A stretch of DNA of 22,932 nt, taken from Hymenopellis radicata. Its lineage: Eukaryota > Basidiomycota > Agaricomycetes > Agaricales > Physalacriaceae. A program made the translations under genes and the position numbers. The stretch lies in contig JADNRX010000782.1 of the NCBI GenBank assembly GCA_015501595.1, forward strand, positions 1 through 22,932, written 5' to 3'. Under the pieces are notes generated by a model that was not told where the DNA came from, made no database searches, and saw nothing but the letters and a program-made list of their open reading frames with translations. Of this stretch, positions 9,590 to 19,814 are shown piece after piece (position 1 is the first letter of the stretch; each line of letters begins with the position of its first letter).

Positions 9590-11090
9590 CGAATATCACC
9601 GACCCTCCCCGTCGCCGTCTAGGAAGTGCCGGTTTCCGTCTGGTCCTTTGAAGTTCTGCAAAACCGAGCCATCCCAGATATCATTCAACTCGACAAGCTC
9701 CTCGTCTTTCCCAACTTCGATATGACGATCCAGCTTGGGCTCCATGCCGGGACGCGAATACAACCGCGCCAGCCAATGCTTGAAATCGTGATATATGTAG
9801 CGCCGTGTTGGTTTCCAATCTTCCTTCTTGAATAACCTTCTCCCACACGCTTTCCCACCTTTCTGGGGTACATTGGTGCAATACGCGCTTGCGGGCAGTT
9901 GGCCGTCGGGCGGGATATCCGTGAGGGCGAAGCATTTGGGACAGCACACAAAAGCAACCGTCACGGGATCGGTATCGAGACGCTTCAGCGCCGTTCGTAC
10001 ATCGGCGGGTATGCCTGTCATGATATGCTCGGCGTCTGCCTCAGGAATCTTGAAGGTCTTGAAGACCGTGAAAAGCAGGAGGCGTAACATTTGTAGAATG
10101 AAGGCGGTGCGCGGAATGGACAGTTGGGCAAAAATATTCATGGTGCTGGCCAGCAAAAGGCAAAGGAACTGAATTGGCCCCCATTCGGTTGGGAAAATGT
10201 AATATCGAGCTATACATGCGCAAATTTTCAGTATATGTGAAGCGTAAATTTCATTCCACATACCTGCATCAACCGGATGCGGTTCAAGGCTCGCTAAGTA
10301 CTTGGATTGCAAGACGACCTCCAGCTCCTCTGAGGCGGCGGATACCTCGCTGTCGACGCTTGTAGCAAGAAGGCGATGACGAGAGTGCGAGCTGGATTTG
10401 CCACGTTGCGCAAGCAAACGACATTCCTGGAGCCAGTTCTCGAATTCAGTAACCACCTCATTGTCCGGGCAATCTGGCGACAACATGAAGGACTCCTCTC
10501 CGTCGTCGGTAGAAGTTGTGGAAAAGACGAGATTGGTGGTTTGGATCATAGCCAATGGTTCGCGCCACAGAGAAAGCCTGCTCATGCATGAACGAAGCTC
10601 GGCCGAAAGCAGATCATTGTAGTCGTTTGCGTGGGCATCATGGGAGGGCTTGTCACGACTGCGGGAACGCTTTTTCCCGACGGGGCTTATCCACATCCTG
10701 AGATTCGGATGATGCCAGAGAGGAAGCGTCACCGTCGGGCGTTGGGCTATCGGTCGTAGATATGGGAGCTGATGTCGAGTCGGAAGCATCTGGCAAGACG
10801 GGCTCTTCCTCGTCGGATATGGTAGAGAACAAGGCGAGGGCATCGGAACGTGCTTTTAAGTCGCGCTGATGCTCCTGCCATTCCCGCTTGAAGAAGATGC
10901 GACCGGACACGGGGAGAAGGGGGTGACTCGGATCGAGAAAAGTCTCAAGCGAGCAGTCTGTGCACTGGCACACATATTGTTCTGAAGGTGGCGCGACAGT
11001 TGAAATGCGACCGATGGGCACACCGTGACGAGGATGTCGACCACCCATCCTGCGTAGAGAGGTGAATAAAACGTTCGAGGTTGAGGCCAA
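9590..11090 (-). pseudogene. Tnp2-type transposase relic (CACTA/En-Spm-like)
   Basis: Read on the minus strand, the start (MGGRHPRHGVPIGR at 11048, or Met at 11090) is followed by the cysteine head YVCQCTDC, an acidic Ser-rich linker, a helical region (TEWGPIQFLCLLLASTMNIF), the zinc-like pair VCCPKCFALTDIP and CTNVPQKGGKACGRRLF, then RRYIYHDFKHWLARL and DIWDGSVLQNFKGPDG. This order is that of basidiomycete Tnp2 transposases. It breaks off at about 9590, just where the family continues into the conserved RYVFSL / DGFNP block, so the catalytic core is missing. A one-base frame change occurs near 10670-10690 beside a GGGAAAAAG run. A 54-nt stretch (10210-10263) has perfect intron ends (GTATGT, TATAG) and a length divisible by three, so it reads through either way. 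No terminal repeats of a CACTA element were identified. Confidence 0.8.
10210..10263 (-). other. Probable in-frame intron of the Tnp2 relic
   Basis: On the minus strand: GTATGT donor, CATATACTGAAAAT branch region, TATAG acceptor, 54 nt. Removing it leaves the frame unchanged and gives VDA-ARYYIFPTEW. Retaining it adds 18 residues of ordinary composition, so sequence alone cannot decide. Confidence 0.6.
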
Positions 11091-11616
11091 GTCGCAGCAG
11101 CCCTAGGTAAACTGGCTGATTGTTGTAATCAAGTGGTGTCGCAATCGGTTGGTCCACGCGTATGGGTTCCTTGGATATTCATAGTACAAGTCAACCCGAA
11201 GATCACCAGTCCAGTAGTTGGGCCATACAAATTAGCAAGTTGTGGGTACGAGATTAGAAATGCCGGTTCGTGTCAAAATCCTGTAGATGTTCGAATAATG
11301 CGAGGGCGTACTTGCAAGAATGGTACACGTGTTTCCCTCGACGTATGTACTTTTACTAGCGCGGCGAGGAGCGGAACGAAATGAGATATCCACAGGACTC
11401 CGCTTTGCGATCCCTCAAGATAACAGGTGAAGCTTCAAGACGCTTCAGATGTCACCTGCACTGACAAAGCTTTCGAACTACCGCCGTTCTGGAACCTGCG
11501 TTTAGGAATAACCGTCACGGTGTACAAGCCTCGTTGGAGCGCAGTTCGGTGCGTTCGTCTTGTGTATCGGCAATACGAAAGTCTTGGAGCAGACGCGGCA
11601 AATTCCATGTCGTACA
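11091..11616. other. Intergenic stretch
   Basis: Between the 5' end of the Tnp2 relic and the 3' end of the WD40 gene. Short frames on both strands lack any family pattern. It may contain the promoter side of the transposase relic, but no transposon terminus was recognised. Confidence 0.4.
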
Positions 11617-13114
11617 TTACTCGGGCAATACGCTGGTTTTGTGTCTCAAGTATGGCCATCGAACGAAGAAGGGCAGTGAGGTATCATAGTATTCGATTGG
11701 TGCGGCATTTCGTACTATTAGACATGGAAGAGGAACGTCTAACAAGGTCATGTCTTGAAGTGTAAAACTATCACAAATGGTAGTAGTAGTAGTAAATAAT
11801 GAATTTTGATTGAAGACGCTTACCATATGCTAAACACAGAAAAACGACCGCAATGGAAAGAAGCATCAGGTAGCCTTGGGCGTGAAACCTCGGTTCCGCC
11901 GCCTCCCAAATCATGGATTTTGATCCCCTGATAGATGTGAACGTATGGACAGTTTTCCAGAGGCCAATTCTGGCTGGCGCCTTGGAGATGTCATTAATCT
12001 TCTGTAAGCAAAAAGTACGACAAGAAGGCACTTACAGATATCATCCGCAACGTAGCCTTTGGTTCTGTCGGGCAAAATCGATGGACCATTCCTAGTGCCT
12101 CCTTGTTGCTTGTGCGAACGTCCCATAATACTAGACGATCAGAGCAAGAACTGCCTAGCAGGATAAGCCTATCGCCGTGAGCGAAAGCGACTGAAGCTTG
12201 GTCGTTGGGATCCGTGACATCCTCAGCATCGAGGTTGGCATCCGCAAACTGCGTCCGTTCCCCTGTATGCGTGTCCGTGCAAGTGAACGTGCGGCGTTTA
12301 CCTTGTTGAACAGCTGATATTAGGCGCCGTCCGGCCCACGAGATGCCGAGGCTGAGAGAATCATGAGTATTGCCGACAACAGTATTCAGCTACTTACATT
12401 TGACTATCCACGGGCTGTTTGAAGAGTTCGGACTGCTTACTGTTTTTGACATCCCACTCCCTGAGAACAATCATGAGAAATAAACAATACCACAATGGAA
12501 AACATCAACTCACACGACGCCTTGGGGATGCACAATAAAGAGGTCCTTTGGACTACGATAGGACCATGAGAGCGCAAAGATTGGTTGGTGCGCGGGCAAT
12601 GTTAACGCCTTGTGAAAGACCCATCTTGGGGGGTCGGATCGGACCCAAGGTACCCAGCTTGAACGCCACAACTGGACTGTATCGCCACTGGCCAGAGCCA
12701 ATCTATTCAGAGATGCGCCCTTGAGAATAGCGGTGATCTTGCATTCGCGAAATGCGCGCAGGCCAAGCGCTTGTCCTTGAATGCCAATCTGAAAAGACAT
12801 GAGCTCTGATTCTTGTTTCCCCACTCTTCAATAAGACGCACTTGTGCAAGGGTAATGCGCGTTGTGACGAACATTCCATCTGAGTACCCCGCGATGAGAA
12901 CATTGTCGGAGAGCCAAAGGAGTGCCGTGACTTCCGAGCCACCGTCTTGAAAGTATACAGGATTACCTTTGGTATTCGAGATCTTCACGACACTGATTCG
13001 ACATCCTCGAGCAAGAGCCAGGTAGGAACATCCCTCTGAGAAGGCTGCGACAGAGGCGGGAAGCGAAGACTCCAGGAACTTTTCCGGAAAGTAACGAATT
13101 TTGGGTTCGTCCAT
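11617..13114 (-). CDS. WD40-repeat protein, six exons, apparently intact
   Basis: Minus-strand exons: 13114-12842, 12788-12514, 12460-12398, 12351-12036, 11969-11824 and 11767-11617. The five introns are 53, 53, 46, 66 and 56 nt, all with GT-AG ends and consistent phases, giving 1,224 coding bases and a 407-residue protein with no internal stop. WD-type strand ends are visible as GDTVQLWR, GVVEWDVKN and DRLVLWDVRTS, and blades with ALLWLSDNVLIAGYSDG, SLNRLALASGD and ILGISWAGRRLISA. The protein is probably a single beta-propeller scaffold; its partner cannot be told. Starting at ATG 13114 (MDEPKIRYFPEKF) fits because the frame upstream is unrelated. The 66-nt fourth intron was chosen over a 34-nt alternative because it yields a coherent end (GIKIHDLGGGGTE, then FTLQDMTLLDVPLPC). 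Confidence 0.78.
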
Positions 13115-13298
13115 GATGGCTGAAAGAAAAGGAATTCAGACATGTGCCTCTTGACGTGACCGGAATTTCCAATAGAGTTCGTTTACTCAGGGCCTCTTAC
13201 CATGCGCCCGATCGCGTCATCTTACCACCACCCGAAATCCTGTCGTCTTAACCACAAGACGAGGACTATCCTTCCACCACTACCACCATTATCTGCTA
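13115..13298. promoter_or_regulatory. Putative promoter side of the WD40 gene
   Basis: The WD40 gene starts leftward at 13114, and a possible small gene reads rightward from about 13299, so this 184-bp gap would hold at least the WD40 promoter. No clear TATA or repeated operator was seen; a CCACC/ACCAC-rich patch lies at 13225-13291. Confidence 0.3.
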
Positions 13299-13629
13299 GT
13301 GGTGGTCGTGCCCGGGGCACAGCGAATCTCTCAGACCCATACCGTTGCTCTCGTCAACTCATTCGGTCACATATACATTCGTACCGCGGACACATGGCCA
13401 CCAACACGACAGCACCTCGATGAGGTACCTGCTGTCATCCAGCCTCAGGGCTTTGCGCGGCCTGAGGAGGATAGATGGGTGGAAGGGGTGGCTGGAGTGC
13501 GGTACGTCGAATAATGTTCTTCAGAGGATTTTATTAACTCACCATGCTAGCTCGCACCCTGTGAATCGCGTTATACCAGATCTGTCCGTCGCTTTATGGA
13601 CTCGGAGCAAATTCTGCTCAGTCCCTTGA
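13299..13629 (+). CDS. Possible small two-exon hypothetical gene (weak)
   Basis: A frame open after the TAG at about 13295 contains SQTHTVALVNSFGHIYIRTA and IQPQGFARPEEDRWVEGVAG. It then meets a textbook intron (13502-13550: GTACGT, branch TTAACTCAC, GCTAG, 49 nt) that leads, in phase, to HPVNRVIPDLSVALWTRS and a TGA at 13627-13629. The composition is protein-like, but there is no in-frame ATG near the start (an upstream exon ending before 13296 would be needed) and no family is recognised. Confidence 0.3.
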
Positions 13630-13867
13630 CAAAACGTCTTTCGGGCTGGATAGGTAATGAAGCATTGCAGCTCTTGAAAAAGTTTCTGATTTTTTTTTAG
13701 AATTATTAGATAAACGTTGTACTCCCAGAATGCCACATTTAATGTACACATTTCCGCTGAATTAGTTCGACTGTCTGGAATTTGTTCGTTGTGCAATCTT
13801 CAATTGAAAGCAAATTGAAAGGACGTTTGCGAGACTTTCTGCCGCGCAGCCGAAGCACGTGGCTTGA

Positions 13868-14632
13868 GCCAAACCAGGCTTTTTTGCGCTGCCCTCCCAC
13901 CACACCCCATCACTCGACTACAAGTCGGGATGGTTGCTCTGCGACTACAAGCCGAGAGAGCTGCCCGACTTCACGTCGCAGCTAATGAAATGCATCTACT
14001 GCGATGGCCCGCTCAAGTCGGAAGATCCTGTCAGTGTCAACGCTCACAACCGGGTCTGCAAGAAATACACGGAACATCCCACAGGAGGCTCTTTCGAGCT
14101 GCAGAGGAAAAGTCTCCTTGTCTCGGTTTTAGAGTCGAAAGCATCTAGAACTTTGCAGGGAGGACTTGCGAAGGCCAGGAACACGGCGAAGACATCGGGC
14201 AAAAGAACAGCCAAACAGCCAGCAGATGTATGTCTTTTTTGCTTATGTTTTGCTTGATCTAAACTAAACTGTTCTTAGGATGTATCCATGCGAACCGCCC
14301 ATCAATGCAAGCAGATTATGATTCTGGAATGGCCATGGATGTGGCTGCCCCAGCAGACTTGGACCATGGAGTCGGGCCTGTCGACGTGATCTGGTCGAGC
14401 GGGCACGCAAGCAGATCTTTGACAAGGGCAAACCGGTCAAGAGCAGGATCATCGACAAACTACTTAAGGGAACATCCGGCGTACCAACACGCGTAAGTGT
14501 CGAGATTTCGCTCCCTGAGCAGTACTGATGATATATCAGAATGCTTTTTCTGAATTTCTCCAGGAGGTCGACCCAGATGCGGATTATTTTCAGCTCTTTT
14601 CCTCCATGAATGGGAGATTTGCCCTTGGCTAG
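13868..14632 (+). pseudogene. Zinc-finger-like gene with frame breaks
   Basis: The first visible exon (open from 13868, donor GTATGT at 14229) encodes LDYKSGWLLCDYKPRELPDF followed by a single C-x2-C-x13-H-x3-C pattern (CIYC at 13991-14002, HNRVC at 14045-14059), then a basic tail (KARNTAKTSGKRTAKQ). After a 50-nt intron (to about 14278) the frame with QADYDSGMAMDVAAPADLDH is open but is out of phase with exon 1. Near 14385 the sense shifts again to RRDLVERARKQIFDKGKPVK, then LLKGTSGVPTR, an intron from 14492 (GTAAGTG to ATCAG) and a last exon with AFSEFLQEVDPDADYF ending FALG and TAG at 14630-14632. Two frame mismatches suggest a decayed gene. A nucleic-acid-binding role is possible but unproven. 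Confidence 0.5.
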
Positions 14633-15027
14633 CACTTCTCACTCATATCATCCGGATCTTACATACTCTTCCCCTCGACAAGCTAGTAGCGTTCAAATGG
14701 GCGTTTCCGAGAAGTACTAACCTTTGGGCCTTTTACCATTCGAATGTGCCGCACTCCCACGCAAAGAGTCGTCTTCACTCTCATTCCAGCCTCCATCAAT
14801 TTGATGTGGTTACTCGTCGTCTTACGGATAGCCTCCGTGTTCATGTATGTCGGGGCTAGTTTCTCGACGTTGTCCGAAAACGCCTCTGTATGGCGTCTTC
14901 CATCATCCGACATCAGGACGAGCCCAGAACGGTCAGAGTTACGTGGCGCCACACTAGTACCGCATGACGTACGTTCTTTTTCTTCGGCTTGAATCCTCGG
15001 CGCATGACTGAACTTAAGACTCGCCTT
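14633..15027. other. Intergenic stretch
   Basis: No supported gene. Frames on both strands are short and lack motifs. The first spliced-looking intron of the following tract starts at 15028. Confidence 0.4.
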
Positions 15028-15881
15028 GTACGTTGCGCATTTCGTTTGGTGCCTTCGGCTTCGTTTACTGAAGCGCCGGCAGCATTACGTCACGGATGTT
15101 CAAAAGCCCTCTAATTTATTTTATGTATCCCACTCCTCTCATCAGTCTCCTGTTTTGACGTTCACCTAGATGGATATACTTTCCGTGTCAACCTTAGTCG
15201 AGGACTTGACTCCGAGTCTTGTGTGTTATTATCTTGACAGGATGTTGGTGTTTCCCTTGAGGTGGCCTTAACCGATGTTGACGACTTGTGTTTAGCTGCT
15301 TCGTCGCCATTAAGACATGAACGCCTTCATGTCTAACCTTGCCGCCCGCGTCTCTCGGGAAGAGATCGCTTCGCTTTGCGCGCAAGTATTCCCACCGTGT
15401 GCTTCGTAAGGTGTCAATACTAATTACTTTCAGCATAAGCTTCAAAACTTACGCTTATCTACTCCCTGAGGTCAGCTTCTTCTCTTCGCCGTCATGTCAT
15501 TTCACCCGCTGCGGACTGACCTTAAACAGACTTCGACGTCAACCATGATGGTTAACCTACATGTAATATCAGTTTCTGCCAACTTTCTGTCCTTCAACAT
15601 CGACTAATCTTTACATCAGCCTTGACTTCGACGACGCTACCGCTATCGTTGATTGAAATATTCTTCAATGCTGTCTTAGGACTCGCCTACGGGTACGTTC
15701 ACTGAGCCTTCGCGTGACTTCCTTATTGACACTGTGCCAGGTTGGCGGTGTACTCACTAGTACGTCAGTTCTGTCTGTTATCGCTGACTTATTTGCTTTC
15801 AAGTCTAGCAAGCACGAGTTATGACTTTGGTAAACACCAACACTTACTCTTCTGCGCGCACGTTCTGACCTTCTTGTTTAG
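15028..15881 (+). other. Run of intron-like units with very short exons
   Basis: Intron-like segments with donor, branch and acceptor signals follow one another: 15028-15082 (GTACGT...GGCAG), 15125-15169, 15386-15433 (branch TACTAATTAC, TTTCAG), 15563-15619 (CGACTAATC branch), 15693-15740 (GTACGT...GCCAG), 15760-15808 (CGCTGACTT branch) and 15830-15881 (TTCTGACC branch, TTTAG). The last three are separated by exons of only 19 and 21 nt. No single frame reads through as a recognisable protein. This may be the collapsed 5' part of the ABC transporter relic that follows, or a separate decayed gene. Signals are on the plus strand only. Confidence 0.45.
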
Positions 15882-16317
15882 GCGCTCGCCACAGAGACCC
15901 TCGATATCAAGCATCCGCCAGAGCAGCAGCCGCCGAATCCGTCAAGAGCGTTGACGATAATGAGGATCTCGTTACCTTCAGCGAGGACCGTATTAGTTTC
16001 ATCCGCCAGAAAGCTCTCGACTTTATTGACCTCGTCAACCTTGACCCCCTTGCTTTTGAGACTCACCCTGAGACTGGCGCTGCTCCTGCAGTGTCTACTC
16101 TCACATTCTGGTGCGAGCCAGAGGCTTCCCGTCAAGGTTCGTTCTCTTCGTGGTGTTCCTCCTCAAGTGCTGATCATAGTCTTCAAAGAAGACCGACGCT
16201 CCGTCATCCGCGAGGCCGCGGTGGTGAGGCTGGTGAGGCTGCTGCCTGCGTCGACGTATGTCATACCCCGAGTGCCTACCCGACTCATGCAAGACTGACA
16301 TCGTTCCACGGAGAAGA
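15882..16317 (+). pseudogene. Possible exon(s) upstream of the ABC transporter relic
   Basis: One frame reads SARAAAAESVKSVDDNEDLV, then FSEDRISFIRQKALDFIDLV and FETHPETGAAPAVSTLTFW before a possible intron at 16137-16179 (GTTCGT...TCATAG). It could be the linker before the second transmembrane domain of the ABC relic or a fragment of another gene. No motif settles this. Confidence 0.35.
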
Positions 16318-18536
16318 AGCCGAGGAAGCTCGTCAAGGATGAACATCGCGAGACGGGTGGCGTGAAATGGAATATCTATAAGAAATATCTCCAGGCCTCG
16401 TAAGAGCGTTTTCCCTCCTTAAGCCTGTCTACTGATGCGAACTTTACAGGTCGTACTTTATCTGGTCAATCCTTCTCTTCTTAGTATTCTTCAACCAGGG
16501 CTTGGGCATCGTTGAGAAACTCTGGATCAAGGTTTGGCTTCGGACATTCCAATGCGACATGTATTGTTGACTTATGCATGTAGTTCTGGGGTGAGGCATA
16601 CGGCGAGCGACATCGTCCTTCATGTTCAGAAGCGCTGCGTGTCACGATCAAGACATCATGAGGGGCGCATTTTCACATGGACTGCTGCACCATCATTCGG
16701 CGGGACCAGTATATTCGACTCGGACCCTTCCTGACGCACGAGAGCATCCGTTGTTCTATGTCGGTGTCTATGCTGCTATAGGAATTGGGAGTGCCATGGT
16801 TGGTGTTGTGTCTTCGGCCGCGCAGCTGAGGGCGTCTAGGATTCTGTTCAAGTGAGGTTTCTTCGTAGTACGTGACGAGAGAGGCTGATGTGATCTTTTA
16901 GGCAATTGCTAGTGACCGTCGTGCGTGCGACGTTCCGGTTCCACGATACGACGCCGCAAGGACGTATGCTCAACCAATTCGGAAAGGTGCTTTCTAATAT
17001 TGCTGATTCTTCATCGGGTACGCTGACGCGTGCGGAATCAGGATATTGAAACCATTGACTCCTCACTTGCGGGCTCTATGCAAGCTGTCAACTCCTCCTT
17101 AGCCTCCTTTTTCGTATCTATTCTTAATGTCGCGTATGTCTCTATTAATCATCGTTTCAAGTCGCTTCCTGACCCCGCCAGAGTGTCGTGTTCCCCGCAT
17201 TCCTCATTCCCGCTGTACCTTTAGACTTTGTTTACAAGGAACTTTTGATTGGTTACTCGAACACTGGGCGTGACCTTCGTCGCATGCAACACGCGCTCTC
17301 CTATCTTCTCGGACTTTGGTGAAGTGTTGGAAGGAATTGTGACTGTTCGCGCATTCTCGGCGGAGAAGAGGTTCTTGGATGGCCTGCATCGTAAGGTGGA
17401 TACGACGACCAAGGTACGCACTTTCGTGGTGTTCTGGGCAAATTCGTCTTAATTTCCGTGTAGATGTGGTACGGTTTCTGGATGACGAACCGATGGTTGC
17501 TGTTGAACTTTGATTGTGTTGGGGCAGTTGTAAGTCTTAGGTCTGGTTCCTTGAGAAGGACTAATGTCGGTTACAGGGAGTCCTTTACCTGTCTCTTCTC
17601 GATCGCCATCTTGGTTGACGGTGCAGGTCTCGCCGGTCTGTGTATCACGACTGCTTTGAGCTTCACCACCTCGGTGTACTGGGCGTGTAGATTCTGCACA
17701 GGCTTGGAGCTTGATCTCAAGTGAGTCCCTAGTTCGTTATCTTGATGATTGACCATCCTAACGATCTTTAAAGCTCTGTTGAACGAATTGTCGAATACCT
17801 CGATCTTCCGCAAGAGCCGCCAGCGGTCATTGAGTCTAGTCGCCCCCCTGCGTACTGGCCCTCAAGTACGACCAACGATAATCTGGTTACCGTTGAAAAC
17901 CTTGTTGTAAAATATGGTCCTCCATGATGTTTCGTTCACTCTTCGGGCTGGTGAGAGGATCGTACTGTTGCGTCGCACCGGATCCGGAAAGGATACCTTG
18001 GCGATGAGCATCTTACGCTTTGTGGATCCAACGGAAGGAAGGATTCTCATTGATGGAATCGACATTTCCAAAATCGGTGTCCATGATCTCCGCGAAAGAC
18101 TGGCACGTCCGTTTGCTAAGTCGGCGGTACTGAAGCTCATTATTGCTTTAGATTCTCATTCCGCAAGACGGATGTCTGGTACGCACCGGGAGAACTTGGA
18201 CACCTTCAGTAAGTCTGCGGTTATTTTGGTGGTGGTGGTCTGATCGGTGTCTTGTTTACAGATGAACTCGACGACAACGAATGCTGGGAAGCTCTGTACC
18301 GAGTGCAGATTTTTACTCAGAGTCAAATACTCTCTGAAGCCACCACGGCTGCCACTTCGCGCCCGGCTTCTATAGATGTGTAGAGTGGGAGCCTACGGAA
18401 GGTTCAATCGCAGATTCTGTCGCTACAGATATGGACGGGAAGACGACTGCGTCGCTGAAAACGAAGGTGTTTACTGGAGGAACCAACTTCTGCCAAGGTC
18501 AACGGCAGTTGATTGCGAACTATTCTCCTCCAGTCG
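16318..18536 (+). pseudogene. ABCC-type ABC transporter relic (second half only), heavily mutated
   Basis: Pieces appear in the order of TMD2-NBD2 of full-length fungal ABCC (multidrug-resistance-associated) exporters: KKPRKLVKDEHRETGGVKW linker; YFIWSILLFLVFFNQGLGI; HPLFYVGVYAAIGIGSAMVG; QLLVTVVRATFRFHDTTPQG; DIETIDSSLAGSMQAVNSSL; FGEVLEGIVTVRAFSAEKRF; MWYGFWMTNRWLLLNF; SVERIVEYLDLP; VLHDVSFTLRAGERI. NBD2 then has RRTGSGKDT where Walker A needs G-x4-GK[ST]; ILRFVDPTEGRILIDGIDIS and DLRERLA are intact, the Q-loop is scrambled, and the signature is GGTNFCQGQRQLIA with Cys replacing Ser. Sequence likeness stops before Walker B. Introns (for example 16400-16449, 16532-16583, 16852-16901) keep good splice sites, but frameshifts (near 17285) and stops occur in several exons. 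TMD1 and NBD1 are not recognisable. It cannot encode a working transporter. Confidence 0.82.
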
Positions 18537-18775
18537 GGGAACCCGGATTGTAAGTCTCTCTTCCGTCTTCATCCGCCATCTCCTCAAAGCTATAAACAGC
18601 GTTGCCCTAGTTGGACTACTGCGATCTCGCCGCATTCCGTGAATACCCACACTACGCTTTCGTCGCCGTCGTCTACTGAACCACTCTATAGTCGACACAG
18701 CCGTAGAGTGGATAGCACGCGACGGAGTATGCCGAGTATCAGTATTTTTGCCAGCGCGCATCTCGACAGGATGGC
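18537..18775. other. Unassigned stretch after the ABC relic
   Basis: Begins with an intron-like unit (GTAAGTCTC near 18549 to AACAG near 18600). The rest has Ser-rich frames but no recognisable protein; Walker B and later parts of the transporter are absent. Confidence 0.35.
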
Positions 18776-18997
18776 TTGAGCTCGACGGCGAACTCGCATT
18801 CACGGCAGTCCAGTTCGTTGTCCCAGTGGCCCAGTATGCCTAGCTTGGGCAGAGCCGCGAGCGTCAGCGTGTTGAAGAGGGAGAAGGGTAAACAGAGGGA
18901 GGATTCGGTATCGGCGAAGAAGGACAAGGACAATACATGCCAACTGGACATACCTATACCTACTTCCCCGGAGCGGGGATGGACGACGTTAGTTTGA
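18776..18997 (+). CDS. Possible Ser/Lys-rich exon of unknown gene (weak)
   Basis: After an acceptor-like TCTCGACAG a frame reads SSTANSHSRQSSSLSQWPSM, PSLGRAASVSVLKREKGKQR and EDSVSAKKDKDN, ending in a TGA at 18995-18997. The composition is that of a disordered fungal regulatory segment. There is no clear 5' partner exon and no family likeness. It could be the tail of another decayed gene. Confidence 0.3.
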   Translation: MSSTANSHSRQSSSLSQWPSMPSLGRAASVSVLKREKGKQREDSVSAKKDKDNTCQLDIPIPTSPERGWTTLV

Positions 18998-19245
18998 CTC
19001 AGATGGTTTTCGGGAAGGGGTGCCAATGCGTTCAGTCATAGTGGTATATTGTTCTATATAAATAGTTCGAGAGGATACGGCGTGGTGATATGTTGCTGGA
19101 ATACGCGCGAGAAATAGCTTGGGTAAAGGTATTTAACGCGAGGAAGGGTGAGGGGGGTTGGAGAAGGGAGGAAAGGGGTGTCAAGAAAGGTCCTGTACTG
19201 CCGTGAGTCTTCGTTTGGAAACGGATCCGTGTACTGACCATCATT
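18998..19245. other. Intergenic stretch
   Basis: Contains a short TATATAAATAG-like patch near 19056-19065 and purine-rich GGGAGAAGGG-type sequence near 19140-19180. No gene could be supported. Confidence 0.35.
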
Positions 19246-19814
19246 TCAAGAAATCAGGCGTCGATGGACAGCGACAACGTTCGAGTTAGACCTTGAAGAA
19301 CGGTCAGTAGAATTCCGGAAATACAGAGAGGCATACCTTGGGAATAGATTGGACTTGATCTCGGGTTTTGGGTGACGCTCGTCCCAAGCCTTTTTCGCTA
19401 GGCAGAGCCCGCAAATGGGGCGAGCGTAGATGCAACTGTGGGCGTTGACGGTATGTGCGAGGACGGGAGGCCGGCTGTGGCATGGATTCCGAAGGTCGCG
19501 ACGGCTCTGGGGACAATATGAGGCGTCTGCTGGTAGTCCCATGGGTGCGGCACACCTGTGATTGCTGAGATTGCTCGGGTTGAGAAAGGTGACGTCGGCC
19601 TGAGTCTCCGGGGAGGCGACAGCGTGTCCTGTGCGCTATCATTTGGTAGGGTACATGTGGGGACGACGACGAGGGAGAGTAACACATCTGGTAAGCAAAG
19701 TCCAGTTGATTTGGGAGCGGTACTCACCCAATCCTTGAAAGCGCGCTCTCCAAGCCGGATTCCGACGATGATGACAATGTTCCCGAGCAATCGAGCGAAC
19801 ATAACGCGAGCCAT
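19246..19814 (-). CDS. Hypothetical minus-strand gene with hydrophobic N terminus (weak)
   Basis: On the minus strand a start at 19814 gives MARVMFARLLGNIVIIVGIR followed by LGERAFKDW and a GTGAGT donor. A later frame reads SCIYARPICGLCLAKKAW and DERHPKPEIKSNLFPR, then meets a GTATGC donor with a CTACTGACC branch and possible CAAG acceptor. The hydrophobic start could be a signal anchor. Phases between the first exon and the Cys-containing part were not reconciled, so the model is tentative and may be a decayed gene. No family is recognised. Confidence 0.3.

Noticed and set aside
12002..12035. 34-nt fourth intron in the WD40 gene
   Set aside because: Shorter than all others in the gene; the 66-nt alternative (11970-12035) has a TTAATGAC branch site and keeps both following exons in a coherent frame.
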